From Zhongshania aquatica (GTDB taxonomy: Bacteria; Pseudomonadota; Gammaproteobacteria; Pseudomonadales; Spongiibacteraceae): a stretch of 64,000 nucleotides of DNA. Numbering within the stretch: the stretch's first letter is position 1; the number at the start of each line of letters is the position of its first letter. Below, one piece after another: positions 52,118 through 62,090 of this stretch. The stretch lies in the NCBI RefSeq assembly GCF_027257955.1, contig NZ_JANZNQ010000016.1, forward strand, positions 1-64,000. The letters run 5' to 3'. The notes below the pieces were generated by a model. It saw only the letters and a list, made by a program, of their open reading frames with translations. It had not been told where the DNA came from and did not search any database. The position numbers were made by a program, and so were the translations under genes.

Positions 52118-53263
52118 ATGTTAACGTCGCTGGTTTATGAGTCTGAACATGAAATATTTCGAGATTCAGTTAAAAAGTTCTTGGCTGCGGAAGTGGCGCC
52201 CTACCATGAGCAGTGGGAAGAAGACGGACAAGTTGACAGGGATTTATGGAGGAAGGCGGGTGAGCAGGGCTTTCTCGCGCCTTCAGTTCCAGAAGAGTAC
52301 GGTGGGGTCGAAGTTGATTTTCGCTATAACGCCATTCTCGATGAGGAGTGTGCTCGCTCTGGGTTTACTGGGCTAGGCTGGAACTTACATTCTGATGTGG
52401 CCGTGCCGTACATCGTTCGTCTTGGTACAGATGCGCAAAAGAAAAAGTATTTGCCGGCTTGTGTTAGCGGCGATATCGTTACCGCTATCGCCATGACAGA
52501 ACCCTCTTCCGGATCGGATTTGCAGGGAATAAAAACAACAGCAGTACGAAAAGGTGACAGCTTTTATATAAATGGCTCTAAAACCTTCATTACTAACGGT
52601 CAGCACGCAGATCTGGTTATCGTTGTTGCAAAAACCGATTCTGGTGCAGGCGCAGGTGGTATAAGTTTGTTCCTGGTGGAAGCGGGGAGCGCTGGCTTTA
52701 CGAAAGGGAGAAACCTAAAAAAAATTGGTTTGAAGGCGCAGGATACGTCTGAACTGTCTTTCCAGGACGTATGCGTGCCAGCGTCATCGTTGCTCGGTGA
52801 GGAAGGTAAGGGTTTTACCTACTTGATGGAAGAATTACCGCAGGAGCGTTTGTGCGCTAGCATACTAGCTGTTCACAGTGCGCAAAATATTTTAGAGAAA
52901 ACTGTTGATTACGTGTCGGAACGTACCGCGTTTGGTAAACCGATTTCGTTTTTTCAGAATACTCAATTTAAACTTGCCGAGATGGACGCAGAGTTGACAT
53001 CCGCCGGCGCATTTCTCGATCGATGTTTGGCCCTTCATTTAAACCGAAAATTAGATCCGGTGACCGCGGCAAAGCTCAAACTGTTAACAACAGACTTGCA
53101 GGGAAAGATTATGGATGAGTGCCTGCAGTTGCACGGAGGCTACGGGTATATGTGGGAGTATCCAGTGGCTCGCGCGTGGGCCGATGCGCGAATTCAGCGG
53201 ATCTATGGCGGGACTAACGAAATAATGAAAGTGATTATCAGTCGAGCTTTACTCAAAACATAG
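52118..53263 (+). CDS. Acyl-CoA dehydrogenase, long-chain (LCAD-like)
   Basis: The 381-residue protein has MTEPSSGSDLQGI, YINGSKTFITNGQHAD and an FAD/CoA region GYGYMWEYPVARAWADARIQ. The late glutamate site reads YGGTNEI, so the MCAD-type Glu is replaced by Gly. ELPQERL in helix G provides the Glu used by LCAD and IVD. It therefore resembles LCAD-type dehydrogenases for long or branched chains. It is followed by a hydratase (74 bases) and a second dehydrogenase. Confidence 0.88.
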   Translation: MLTSLVYESEHEIFRDSVKKFLAAEVAPYHEQWEEDGQVDRDLWRKAGEQGFLAPSVPEEYGGVEVDFRYNAILDEECARSGFTGLGWNLHSDVAVPYIVRLGTDAQKKKYLPACVSGDIVTAIAMTEPSSGSDLQGIKTTAVRKGDSFYINGSKTFITNGQHADLVIVVAKTDSGAGAGGISLFLVEAGSAGFTKGRNLKKIGLKAQDTSELSFQDVCVPASSLLGEEGKGFTYLMEELPQERLCASILAVHSAQNILEKTVDYVSERTAFGKPISFFQNTQFKLAEMDAELTSAGAFLDRCLALHLNRKLDPVTAAKLKLLTTDLQGKIMDECLQLHGGYGYMWEYPVARAWADARIQRIYGGTNEIMKVIISRALLKT

Positions 53264-53337
53264 CTGTAGAGCTAATCTGTGTTTATGTCGATACTTTACA
53301 AATATGCGGTAGCTAAAAGTACTTTCCAGAGGTGTTT

Positions 53338-54126
53338 ATGTCGAATTTGAATTTGATCAAGGAGCAGTCAGAAACTGGCGTTTTACGCATTATCATGAAT
53401 CGGCCGGAAGTACATAACGCGTTTGACGATATCCAAATTCAGAGCTTGATTGAGGCTTTAAATTACGCACAAAACGACCCCACCGTAAAAGTCGTTATTC
53501 TGGAAGGCTCAGGCAAGAGCTTTTCGGCGGGTGGCGACATTAATTACATGCGTCGCATGGGCAGCAATACTTATGAAGATAATATCGAGGATGCTAGCCG
53601 CCTCGCATTGTTAATGAAGACCCTAAGTTTTTTACCTAAACCTACTATTGCTCGGGTACACGGCGCTGCAATGGGCGGTGGCGTTGGTCTGGTTTGTTGC
53701 TGTGATTTCGCGATTGCCAGCCCCGCTGCAAAGCTAGCACTTAGCGAAATTAAGCTAGGGATGGTACCGGCAACGATAGCCCCCTACGTGGTTCAAACGA
53801 TTGGTCCGAAAGCGGCCAGGCGTTTGTTTATGACCGGAGAAATGTTGAGCGCTGATAGCGCTCTGAAGCTAGGCTTCTTAAGTGAGCTTGTAGAAGAAGA
53901 TCAGTTAGACGTGCGTATTGCCGAGCTCACAGCGGTGCTTCTAGCTAATGCGCCCAATGGGCTGAGTAAAGTTAAGAAAATTGTTAACGATGTTTCTCAC
54001 GGTGAAATTGACGACGACATGATTGCCGGTACGGTTAAATTTATCGCCGATATTCGTGATTCGGATGAGGGGCGGGAGGGATTGAGTGCCTTTCTAGAAA
54101 AGCGGCCTCCTGCTTGGCGGGCTTAA
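53338..54126 (+). CDS. Enoyl-CoA hydratase, methylglutaconyl-CoA-hydratase-like (LiuC/AtuE-type)
   Basis: The 262-residue protein (ATG 53338 after AGAGGT) has GKSFSAGGDI and GGGVGLVCCCDFAIA, then LSEIKLGMVPATIAPYVVQTIG. This last block is almost the consensus for 3-methylglutaconyl-CoA or isohexenylglutaconyl-CoA hydratases. The second catalytic Glu (SEIKLG) is present while the first is Gly, as in that group. It would hydrate the product of the branched carboxylase encoded at 25.6-29.3 kb. Confidence 0.87.
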   Translation: MSNLNLIKEQSETGVLRIIMNRPEVHNAFDDIQIQSLIEALNYAQNDPTVKVVILEGSGKSFSAGGDINYMRRMGSNTYEDNIEDASRLALLMKTLSFLPKPTIARVHGAAMGGGVGLVCCCDFAIASPAAKLALSEIKLGMVPATIAPYVVQTIGPKAARRLFMTGEMLSADSALKLGFLSELVEEDQLDVRIAELTAVLLANAPNGLSKVKKIVNDVSHGEIDDDMIAGTVKFIADIRDSDEGREGLSAFLEKRPPAWRA

Positions 54127-54411
54127 GTCACCCAGAACTGTAAGCAGGGAATGGTGTTGGTGTTAAATGATGTCGATGGTGAAGATGAGCACATTTATAC
54201 AGCTTCCCATCGCAAGCCTATCTCAATAGTTTTTATAGCTACTCATTGCAAAAATGCAAATTATCTGCAATGCCTAATAGATCGTATTCTAAAACTTTAT
54301 ATTGCGTCGATTAAATGATGGCGGTATCGATATCGCTACTCTTTTTGCCATATAGGCCTGTGTAATTGTGGCGCGCGAAGTTCCTGACAAAAATATGGAT
54401 GGACACAAAAT

Positions 54412-55581
54412 ATGAGCCAATTTTCATTAACGGCAGATCAGCAAGCCCTGCTTGATCATGTAGATCGGTTTGCAAAAGATCAGCTCTTACCGCTCGCCGA
54501 AAGAATGGACAATGAAGAGTGGTGGCCACCGGAAATCATGAGAAAGATTGGGGAACTTGGTTTCCTTGGCGTTACCGTCGCAGAAAAGTTCGGCGGTGCC
54601 GGTATGAGCATGCTGGAGGCGGGTATCATTTTGCAGGGCATGGCTAGATATAATCATGCCTTCGCATTGTCATGGGTTGCCCACGATAACTTATGTGCAA
54701 ATAATATCTATAAAAACGGCAGCGCATACATACAAGAAAAGTATTTGCCAAAATTGTGTTCAGGTGAGTGGATTGGCTGTCTCGGTCTAACTGAGCCCGG
54801 GGCCGGTTCCGACGCCCTAGGATCTATGCGTACCAAGGCAATACGTGACGGCGACGATTACGTAATCAATGGAACGAAGATCTATATCACTAACGGCCCC
54901 GTCGCTGACATATGTTTGCTATACGCCAAGACAGAGCAGGGTAAGGGATCGAAGGGGATTACTGCATTCGTTGTTGAAACAAACACTCCCGGATTCAAAG
55001 TTGCACAAAAGCTAAACAAAATGGGCTTCCGTGGTAGTCAAACGGCGGAACTCGTTTTTGAAGACATGCGCGTTCCTGCTAAGAATATTGTGGGTGCAGA
55101 GCACCAAGGGCATCGCGTTGTAATGAGTGGCTTGGACTTTGAGCGCGCGATGATTGGCCCTATTAATGTTGGTATAGCTGAGCGAGCGCTCGCATTGTCA
55201 GTAAATTACGCAAAGACCAGAGAGCAATTCGGAAAGCCAATTGCTGAGTTTCAGATGGTGCAGTCGCGCTTAGCGGATATGTACGTTTGGACCGAGACCA
55301 TGAAGAATTTTTGTTGGACTGTGTTAGCGGAGGTGTCTGGTGTAGATGAAACCCAGGCGGGTCACGGTGAGATCCATGCCCGAACCGCTGCGTCGGTTAT
55401 GTATTGTGCGGATACAGCTAATAAAGTACTGAATAACGCTGTGCAGATATTTGGTGGTAATGGATATATATGGGAATCGGAAATTAATCGGCTATTTCGT
55501 TCTATTAAATTACTTGAGATCGGCGCTGGTACCACGGAGGTCCGTAAAATGATAATAAGTGGTGAAATGCTGAAGGCATAG
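54412..55581 (+). CDS. Acyl-CoA dehydrogenase, isovaleryl/citronellyl-CoA type (paralogue)
   Basis: The 389-residue protein has the same length as the enzyme at 29307 and shares long identical blocks, such as RMDNEEWWP, LTEPGAGSDALGSMRT and MGFRGSQTAELVFE. The helix-G Glu is in GLDFERA and the late site is GAGTTE, as in IVD-type enzymes. It probably acts on a related branched substrate. It belongs to the group of the LCAD-like and LiuC-like genes just upstream, with a 285-base gap before it. Confidence 0.9.
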   Translation: MSQFSLTADQQALLDHVDRFAKDQLLPLAERMDNEEWWPPEIMRKIGELGFLGVTVAEKFGGAGMSMLEAGIILQGMARYNHAFALSWVAHDNLCANNIYKNGSAYIQEKYLPKLCSGEWIGCLGLTEPGAGSDALGSMRTKAIRDGDDYVINGTKIYITNGPVADICLLYAKTEQGKGSKGITAFVVETNTPGFKVAQKLNKMGFRGSQTAELVFEDMRVPAKNIVGAEHQGHRVVMSGLDFERAMIGPINVGIAERALALSVNYAKTREQFGKPIAEFQMVQSRLADMYVWTETMKNFCWTVLAEVSGVDETQAGHGEIHARTAASVMYCADTANKVLNNAVQIFGGNGYIWESEINRLFRSIKLLEIGAGTTEVRKMIISGEMLKA

Positions 55582-55953
55582 TGTGGCTGATGCTCAATGT
55601 GAATAAAAGCGTCGCGAGGATGCCCGCGTAGCGACGTGTGGAGCTAGTTAAATAGTCATCATGTGCTGTGGTGCGCAGTTGTAAATTTCAGTGTCGATTA
55701 CTCGGGCATATCCTGACGATGTTTCTATACAAGCGATGGCTGTCGACTATTGGTTTGTATGCGTAGATTCTGTGTTTACAGATCTGACCGGTTATAGTAA
55801 TCCAATTGGACTATAATCTTGGCAAGAAATAAATTTGTTCTAAAAATAAAAAAGTACTAGCGAAATATCACCTATCGATTTTATACGTTGACACGAGCGT
55901 GGTGTGCTTTTTGCGTATTTTCTGTGTTGTCTGTGAACAGGTGGAAATGAACT
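55582..55953. other. Intergenic region before the second CoA ligase
   Basis: The 372-base gap has a hairpin CGTCGC (55610-55615) with GCGACG (55631-55636) shortly after the dehydrogenase stop, perhaps an end-of-transcript structure. The rest is AT-rich and probably holds the CoA ligase promoter. No gene was identified. Confidence 0.45.
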
Positions 55954-57519
55954 ATGATGAGTTGTACGCAGCCCATTCGACGCGCTGCTCAAGTGACACC
56001 GAATAATGTGGCTTTAATCTGCGGTGATAGAAAGCACACGTTTTCAGAGACTCAGCACCGGATATCCTGCTTGGCTCGCTGCCTTGTGGACGGTGGTTTT
56101 AAGGAAGGTGATCGCGCTGCATTGCTGGCTTTAAATTCTGATAGATACTATGAGATTTTTTTTGCTATTCCGTGGTCTGGCGGGGTAGTCGTTCCACTTA
56201 ATATACGATGGTCTTTAGCTGAGCTTCTGTACAGCTTGAATGACTCCGGCACGAGCGTCATGTTTGTTGATGATATGTTCGTTAGTTTGGCAGAAAAAAT
56301 TAACGACGAACTCGGGCCGGTGATTAGATTTATATACATAGGTGATGGCGCGTGCCCAGAATGGATGTCGCGTTATGACGTAATGATGGATGTGAGTGAA
56401 CCCTTATTAGATGCTGGTCGCTGTGGTGACGATCTACTGGGTATTTTTTATACCGGTGGTACAACAGGATTTCCAAAAGGTGTCATGTTGTCACACAATA
56501 ATTTTTATAGCAGCGCACTTTCTATGATGAGCGAAATGGGGATAAGAACTCCATACGTACGTTATTTGCATGCTGCCCCTATGTTTCATATTGCTGATGC
56601 GGCGGTCGGTATGGCCAATACGTTGGCGGGAAATACACATGTTTTTATACCCGCATTTGAGCCGTCTTCCGTGATGAATGCCATCGCAAAATTTGACGTA
56701 ACGGATGTTTTACTTGTCCCGACGATGATTGGAATGCTACTTGAACATGAAGGGTTCGCATCTGCGAAGTTAGGTTCATTAAAAAAAATAGTGTATGGCG
56801 CGTCGCCCATGCCGCTCGGTGTTCTTCATAAAGTGATGGAAAAACTATCTCACGTGGCCTTGTATCAGGCCTATGGTCAAACTGAGCTTGCACCAGTTAT
56901 TTCGATACTGCGACCTGAACACCACGTTTTAACGGGAGACGGTGCAGATAAAGTCCGATCTGCAGGTCAAGCGAGCGTTATTGTCGAGATCAAAGTCATA
57001 GATTCTGATGGTGCACCGCTGCTTGCCGGCGAAGTTGGCGAGGTTTTGGTCAAAGGCCCGAATACCATGCTTGGCTATTGGGAAATGCCTGAGCAAACAA
57101 AATCAACAATCAATGACGGGTGGGTGCACACTGGTGATGCTGGTTATCTAGACGACGATGGTTTTTTATTTCTTGTTGATCGTGTAAAGGACATGATAGT
57201 TACCGGTGGTGAAAATGTCTTCTCTGCAGAAGTAGAGAATGTGGTTTCTCAGCATCCCGCGGTGCAGGAGGTTGCTGTGATAGGTATTCCTCACCCTAAG
57301 TGGGGCGAGTCGGTTCACGCAGTTGTTCGGCTCAGTTCGCATAGTTCAGCTAGTGAAAAGGAGCTAATAGAGTATTGTCGCGCAGCAATAGCCGCGTATA
57401 AATGCCCTCGGAGTGTGACTTTTGTTTCAGATCCGTTACCGACAACAAGTGTTGGAAAGATATCTAAAAAGGACATTCGTAAACCGTACTGGAACGACAG
57501 TGATAAGGCCATAAATTAG
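55954..57519 (+). CDS. Acyl-CoA synthetase (AMP-forming), aromatic/medium-chain type
   Basis: The 521-residue protein has the ATP/AMP motif FYTGGTTGFPKGVMLSH, YGQTE and the hinge WVHTGDAGYLDDDG. The catalytic Lys lies near the C-terminus in TSVGKISKK. It resembles long-chain/FadD3-like ligases of steroid or terpenoid side-chain and ring catabolism. It activates a carboxylic acid to a CoA thioester. It stands between the dehydrogenase group and a LuxR regulator, all on the plus strand. Confidence 0.88.
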   Translation: MMSCTQPIRRAAQVTPNNVALICGDRKHTFSETQHRISCLARCLVDGGFKEGDRAALLALNSDRYYEIFFAIPWSGGVVVPLNIRWSLAELLYSLNDSGTSVMFVDDMFVSLAEKINDELGPVIRFIYIGDGACPEWMSRYDVMMDVSEPLLDAGRCGDDLLGIFYTGGTTGFPKGVMLSHNNFYSSALSMMSEMGIRTPYVRYLHAAPMFHIADAAVGMANTLAGNTHVFIPAFEPSSVMNAIAKFDVTDVLLVPTMIGMLLEHEGFASAKLGSLKKIVYGASPMPLGVLHKVMEKLSHVALYQAYGQTELAPVISILRPEHHVLTGDGADKVRSAGQASVIVEIKVIDSDGAPLLAGEVGEVLVKGPNTMLGYWEMPEQTKSTINDGWVHTGDAGYLDDDGFLFLVDRVKDMIVTGGENVFSAEVENVVSQHPAVQEVAVIGIPHPKWGESVHAVVRLSSHSSASEKELIEYCRAAIAAYKCPRSVTFVSDPLPTTSVGKISKKDIRKPYWNDSDKAIN

Positions 57520-57617
57520 CTTATTGTCAGTTTCGTTATATGTTGTATTTAGCGTGAATATAGCCTTTTATCTTGATACCTAATCTACATTATTCATTTA
57601 CTCAGACATAAATAGAA

Positions 57618-58778
57618 ATGCGTCATTCAACGAATTCTTTTGCAAGTGAGTATCAAGCAAATAGCCAGGCTGATTATGGTCGTCTTGTTGGCGCTATATA
57701 TGACTGTCTTTCAGATAATAATCCCGTGCAGGCCCTTCTTGTTCTATTGGCAGAATGCTTCCATGCCGAGATGGTTTCTCTCGTTGTGAGTTCATCTAGG
57801 AACGTGAGTAACGGTAAAATACTCATGGTGAGTCGACGTAGTTTAGGAGATATAGGGTATTACGAAGGGCAGTCCATTCCATTGAGTTCGACGAGAATCT
57901 CGCAAGTTACCAAATCACATGTATTTCCTGCGTCGCTAGCACCTGATGATGAAAAAGCGTGCAAAGTATATGACTTATTCTTGGAGTCGGTGGATTTTTA
58001 TAATTCGTATACAGTAGCGCTTTTTGATGACGGCGAGGCTGTGACCTTACTTAAGATTGGTCGAGGCCGCGGACTAAATTATTTCTCTGCAATAGAGCGG
58101 GAGCTTATTGATGTGCTTGTGCGGCATATAAAACAGTTTATGTGCGTGAGCAAACAGATAAAACGTGTGGAATTAGAGCGTACTATTTTCTACAGTGTGG
58201 TTGAAAAATGCTCTTTGGCAACTATTGCCCTAGATCATCGAGGTTTGATAGTGCATGTCAACCAATGTGCTGAAAACCTGTTGCGCAGAACGCCGGAGAT
58301 ATGTGTCGAAAGCGGACGGATTGAGCTCACTGATCTTGCTACTCAATGTAAATTCGAAGCCATAATATCTCGTATACTCTGTGCAGACCATCGTGAACCC
58401 CCCAGCCAATTGGAAGTCATGCGTGTTTCGAGAGATGGGCACTCTTTGGATTTAGGCTTGGCCATACGACCGGTAGCGGCGAAACACGGCATACCGCCAG
58501 CGGGTGCGCCGGCGATCGCTGTATTCATTCGCGATACCAGTTTATATTCTTCGGCGCCTGCCGCCATTGTAAGTGAACTCTTTGCACTTTCTCCCATGGA
58601 GGCGCGAGTCGCGCTGTTATTGGCGGACGGTCTTAACCTGGTTGAAATATCGGAATTTATCGGTATAGCGCACGCGACGGTGCGCACTCATCTAAGGTCG
58701 GTGTTCAAGAAGATGGGCGTTGACCGTCAGGCGTTAGTTGTAAGATTGGTTTTGATGAGTGTGGCGTGCTTGGCGTAG
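57618..58778 (+). CDS. LuxR-type transcriptional regulator with N-terminal sensor domain
   Basis: The 386-residue protein ends with a LuxR/GerE helix-turn-helix at about 318-375: LSPMEARVALLLADGLNLVEISEFIGIAHATVRTHL. The first 300 residues look like a GAF- or PAS-type sensor; a PAS-like block IALDHRGLIVHVNQCAENLL lies near 205-224. It lacks a phosphoreceiver domain, so it should sense a ligand. It is adjacent to the CoA ligase and faces the TonB receptor that is transcribed toward it, so it may control either or both. Confidence 0.85.
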   Translation: MRHSTNSFASEYQANSQADYGRLVGAIYDCLSDNNPVQALLVLLAECFHAEMVSLVVSSSRNVSNGKILMVSRRSLGDIGYYEGQSIPLSSTRISQVTKSHVFPASLAPDDEKACKVYDLFLESVDFYNSYTVALFDDGEAVTLLKIGRGRGLNYFSAIERELIDVLVRHIKQFMCVSKQIKRVELERTIFYSVVEKCSLATIALDHRGLIVHVNQCAENLLRRTPEICVESGRIELTDLATQCKFEAIISRILCADHREPPSQLEVMRVSRDGHSLDLGLAIRPVAAKHGIPPAGAPAIAVFIRDTSLYSSAPAAIVSELFALSPMEARVALLLADGLNLVEISEFIGIAHATVRTHLRSVFKKMGVDRQALVVRLVLMSVACLA

Positions 58779-59052
58779 TGGTTTGGAACTGTACTTCGCT
58801 TGGCTATTCAACTCAGTGAGGCTTTGTGGTGTCGGTATTTTCCCTTTGTTGTTTGTCACTAAAATAACGATGTAGGGGGTGAGTATGCTAGATAGAAGAT
58901 GTAACTTGTCACCGGCTGCTATTGATGATCCCGACTTTTAACTAATAAACGATTATAAATTGGGCCGCCATCTGCATGTAGGTCTACCACCAGAGGCTAG
59001 GGGCTTGAGGTACGCCCCGGCCGCTAGTAGTGGACTCCAGCCCTTGGTGTGA

Positions 59053-61437
59053 TTAATCTGTAATGCCAAAGTTATAGCGGAAATCTATAGAGTATTGTGT
59101 TTCATCTGGATGAGTAATCGCAACGTAATTACCCCCTTGAAGGGTTGTGTCCAACACAATCATTCTTTCTTGTTCCTCTGTTAAGTTCTTTGCATTGAAT
59201 ATCACTGCCCAGCGTTTATTTTCTGGGCCAATGGCTAAACGTGCATTGATTTTGGTCGTTGCTTCTTGGAGGGTCTTTTCGTCTAAATCGTAGTCTAAGT
59301 AATGCTCACCTTGATAAAGAATGTCGAAGGCAAACATACCGCCTATATTCCAGTTGCGAGCAATTGGGAAGCGAATTGTGGGGGTGAGGCTGCCGGTAAT
59401 TTTAGGGTTGAACGGTAGTTCTTTACCGCTAAGGTCTTGGGATGGCGGCGCGTCTTGGCCACATTCAGGCGCGGCATTTCTGTCATCCCAAGTTGTCGGG
59501 CCACAGGGGAAGTCGCCGTATTTTGCTTCGTTGAATCCGAGGCTGCCCTGCACTGTCAGCCACGGCATTGGGGGTAACCAATTAAAATCCACCTCAACGC
59601 CCCATGATTCGGCTTCCTCTACATTTGTGGTGTATATCACCGTTCCATCAAAAATATTTAACTGCAGATTGTCAAACTGTATGCTGTAAAGGGTGGCGTT
59701 CACCTCCAATGTTTGTTGGAGTAATCTACTTTTAATACCAAGCTCAGCGGATAATGCTTCTTCAGGTTTATACCGCAGGTATCTAGTGTTTATGATGGGG
59801 CCGGAAAAGCCACCGCTCTTAAAGCCCTTAGATACATTGCCAAACAAGGTCAGTTCGTCGACAGGCGACCAACTTATGGCAATTTTCGGCGAGAACTCAT
59901 CCTCTTTTATTCGGCCTTTCTCGTAGTAGTTTTCTGAGCCATTGGTGACTTCTGGTATTGGCGAGTCAGAGTAGTTAGATTGCTCTCCGTCAATGGTTTC
60001 GGTTCCGATACGCAAGCCTAATGATGTGGTAACTGAGTCAGAAAGATGCCAGTCTGCCTGACCGAACAGTGCGTAAGTTTCAGATTTAGTATGGACAGAC
60101 GTTTCGATAATAATATCTTCGGCAACTGCGGAGATCACGCCGATATCGGCGAGTTGAGAAAATAATGCCCCTAGAAAAGCGGGTAGTGGTACTCCGCGCC
60201 CCTCTGCAATTACCGGTGCTAAGGCGATCAAACCGTCGTACACAATGAAGGTATTTTGACTTACATGTGACTCTGCCTGGCCAGCGAATAGCCCAAACAT
60301 CCAATCTATTGAGTGGCCCCAGCCAAACAGGGGAAGGCTATCAGCGCTGTAACGTAATTCAAAATGTTTTTGCTTATATCGCTCAGGGCCGTCAGTTTCG
60401 AAATAGCCAGAGTTGACGGGACTAAAATCCGTATCCAGGAGAAACGGAGTGTCGACTCTAGCCCAGCTGATCAGGGCGTCGATGCTGCTATTTCGAAATT
60501 GCAAAAAGTCTCCAATATCAATATTCGTTTTTAGTGCAATGGAATCGCTCGCACGATTAGAGTAGGTTGGGGAATTGGCAGAGCGAGTGTCATTAAACTC
60601 GTCATCTTCTATTTTGGGGTCTTTTTGTGCAAAAGTGGCGCGTGCGGTATCGGTAAGATAGGAGTGCTGAAAGCCATTACCTACGCCTTCATACTCACTG
60701 CTGAAAGCGATCAGTTTAATATCTATGTTTTCATTGGGAAGGTAATCAAGTCGTACGCGCACTGATTCATCTTTAAATTCTTCTTTCTCATTGTTGCGCG
60801 CAGTATTATATAGCCCAAGGTATTTCTCTCGTTTTCGCCAACTGATGCGAGCAGCAAGAACCTCGTCAATAATTGGAAAGCTAGCTGCCGCTTCGTAACG
60901 TTTGCCATCGAGTCGCTCTTCCGCCACTTGGACGTAGCCTTCTGGCTCAAAAGAAGGTGATTTTGTGGTGAAGTTTAGCACGCCGGCAATGGTGTTTTTC
61001 CCAAAGAGGGTTCCCTGGGGGCCGCGTAACACTTCCAGCCTTTCTAGGTCGAATACGCCGTCATTGGTGAATGTGCTGCGGCCGTAACTAATGCCATCAA
61101 TAACCAAACCTACCGACGGTTCTATATTTCTTGCCAGCGGCGGTGACCCGAAGCCACGGATTGTTGTTGAGCTATTCTGCGGATTTGACGCCGTAAATTT
61201 AACATTAGGTGTGTATTGTACTAAGCTCTGGGCGTCGACAATCGCTGCTTCGCTAGCCATATCCCCCGATAGCGCGGAAACAGACATAGGTACGTCTTGA
61301 AGGCTCTGGGATCGCTTTTGAGCAGTAACAATTACCTCTTCCAGTATCCTCTTATTATCTTGCTGAGCGAAGGCAGTGGAATTTAAGAAAATCGGAAAAA
61401 TGAGTATGAGCATACTTTGGTTTGTTTTTCTTTTCAT
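59053..61437 (-). CDS. TonB-dependent outer-membrane receptor
   Basis: The 794-residue protein has a signal peptide (likely cut after AFA, near residue 24), EEVIVTAQKRSQS as the TonB-box region and a plug with TTIRGFGSPPLAR and LEVLRGPQGTLFGKNTIAG. A barrel completes it. The unusual block EPSVGLVIDGISYGRSTF is nearly shared with the receptor at 31487 (EPSIGLVIDDVPYGRSTF), so the two are related paralogues. It would import a hydrophobic or anionic substrate. A 19-base palindrome lies 18 bases upstream of its start. Confidence 0.88.
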   Translation of the reverse strand: MKRKTNQSMLILIFPIFLNSTAFAQQDNKRILEEVIVTAQKRSQSLQDVPMSVSALSGDMASEAAIVDAQSLVQYTPNVKFTASNPQNSSTTIRGFGSPPLARNIEPSVGLVIDGISYGRSTFTNDGVFDLERLEVLRGPQGTLFGKNTIAGVLNFTTKSPSFEPEGYVQVAEERLDGKRYEAAASFPIIDEVLAARISWRKREKYLGLYNTARNNEKEEFKDESVRVRLDYLPNENIDIKLIAFSSEYEGVGNGFQHSYLTDTARATFAQKDPKIEDDEFNDTRSANSPTYSNRASDSIALKTNIDIGDFLQFRNSSIDALISWARVDTPFLLDTDFSPVNSGYFETDGPERYKQKHFELRYSADSLPLFGWGHSIDWMFGLFAGQAESHVSQNTFIVYDGLIALAPVIAEGRGVPLPAFLGALFSQLADIGVISAVAEDIIIETSVHTKSETYALFGQADWHLSDSVTTSLGLRIGTETIDGEQSNYSDSPIPEVTNGSENYYEKGRIKEDEFSPKIAISWSPVDELTLFGNVSKGFKSGGFSGPIINTRYLRYKPEEALSAELGIKSRLLQQTLEVNATLYSIQFDNLQLNIFDGTVIYTTNVEEAESWGVEVDFNWLPPMPWLTVQGSLGFNEAKYGDFPCGPTTWDDRNAAPECGQDAPPSQDLSGKELPFNPKITGSLTPTIRFPIARNWNIGGMFAFDILYQGEHYLDYDLDEKTLQEATTKINARLAIGPENKRWAVIFNAKNLTEEQERMIVLDTTLQGGNYVAITHPDETQYSIDFRYNFGITD

Positions 61438-62090
61438 AAATCTTCCTATTATTATTTTATAAGTAGCTTATAAATCATCGAGATGATGAGTGCGCTAAAT
61501 ATGCGGCTTCAGTCATAGTTTGCTATTGCAAATCACGTAGAATCTGAGCGTTGTATAGTCAAGCTGAAATAGTTGTAGGCATGCTTCGTGTGGCAATATT
61601 GGTTCGTATTCGACTCTTTTTTATGAGTTAAACGTATGTCGACTATCAGCAATATGAATATTTTAATCTTATAAGGTTTGTATTTTCATCAGAAGATAGA
61701 ATCTATGGATACAGAGTAGACAAAAAAGCACTAGTTCTGTCGTCTTGAATAATGTAATGCACGGGAGGATAAAGCGTGCTGCTATTAAGTAAAGTTAGTT
61801 CAAGTGTTGCTCATTTCTGGAAAAAGTGTGATTCCAATGCAGTGTATATCGCGTAGGTTTAGTTGGTTACGATGTTCGTTGATAATAAAAATATGAAATA
61901 GAAATCGCTGTTAAACCGTATTCTGATCTTGCTGTCGCATGTAATTCGTCGCCTGTATATTTCTATTGGTGAGATTCCTTGCTATGCACTAGATAGCTGA
62001 TTTCAGCGGCTTAGAAGAGGGAAATTTCATATTTTGTCTTCAGGCGGGCGGTTCGAATCAATACAACTATAAAAAGGAGCGTATAAGGTT
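61438..62090. promoter_or_regulatory. Divergent promoter region of two TonB receptor genes
   Basis: The 650-base gap contains TTTATAAG-TAG-CTTATAAA (61456-61474), followed by ATCATC-GA-GATGAT (61474-61487), both just upstream of the minus-strand receptor. CTTATAAG recurs at 61668-61675. AAAAAGGAG is the ribosome site of the plus-strand receptor. No gene was found. Confidence 0.45.
61456..61474. promoter_or_regulatory. Perfect palindrome TTTATAAG-N3-CTTATAAA upstream of the TonB receptor
   Basis: Eight-base arms with a three-base spacer lie 18 bases upstream of the receptor ATG. The position suits a repressor operator or a leader hairpin. A half-site CTTATAAG recurs at 61668-61675. Which protein binds is unknown. 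Confidence 0.4.
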
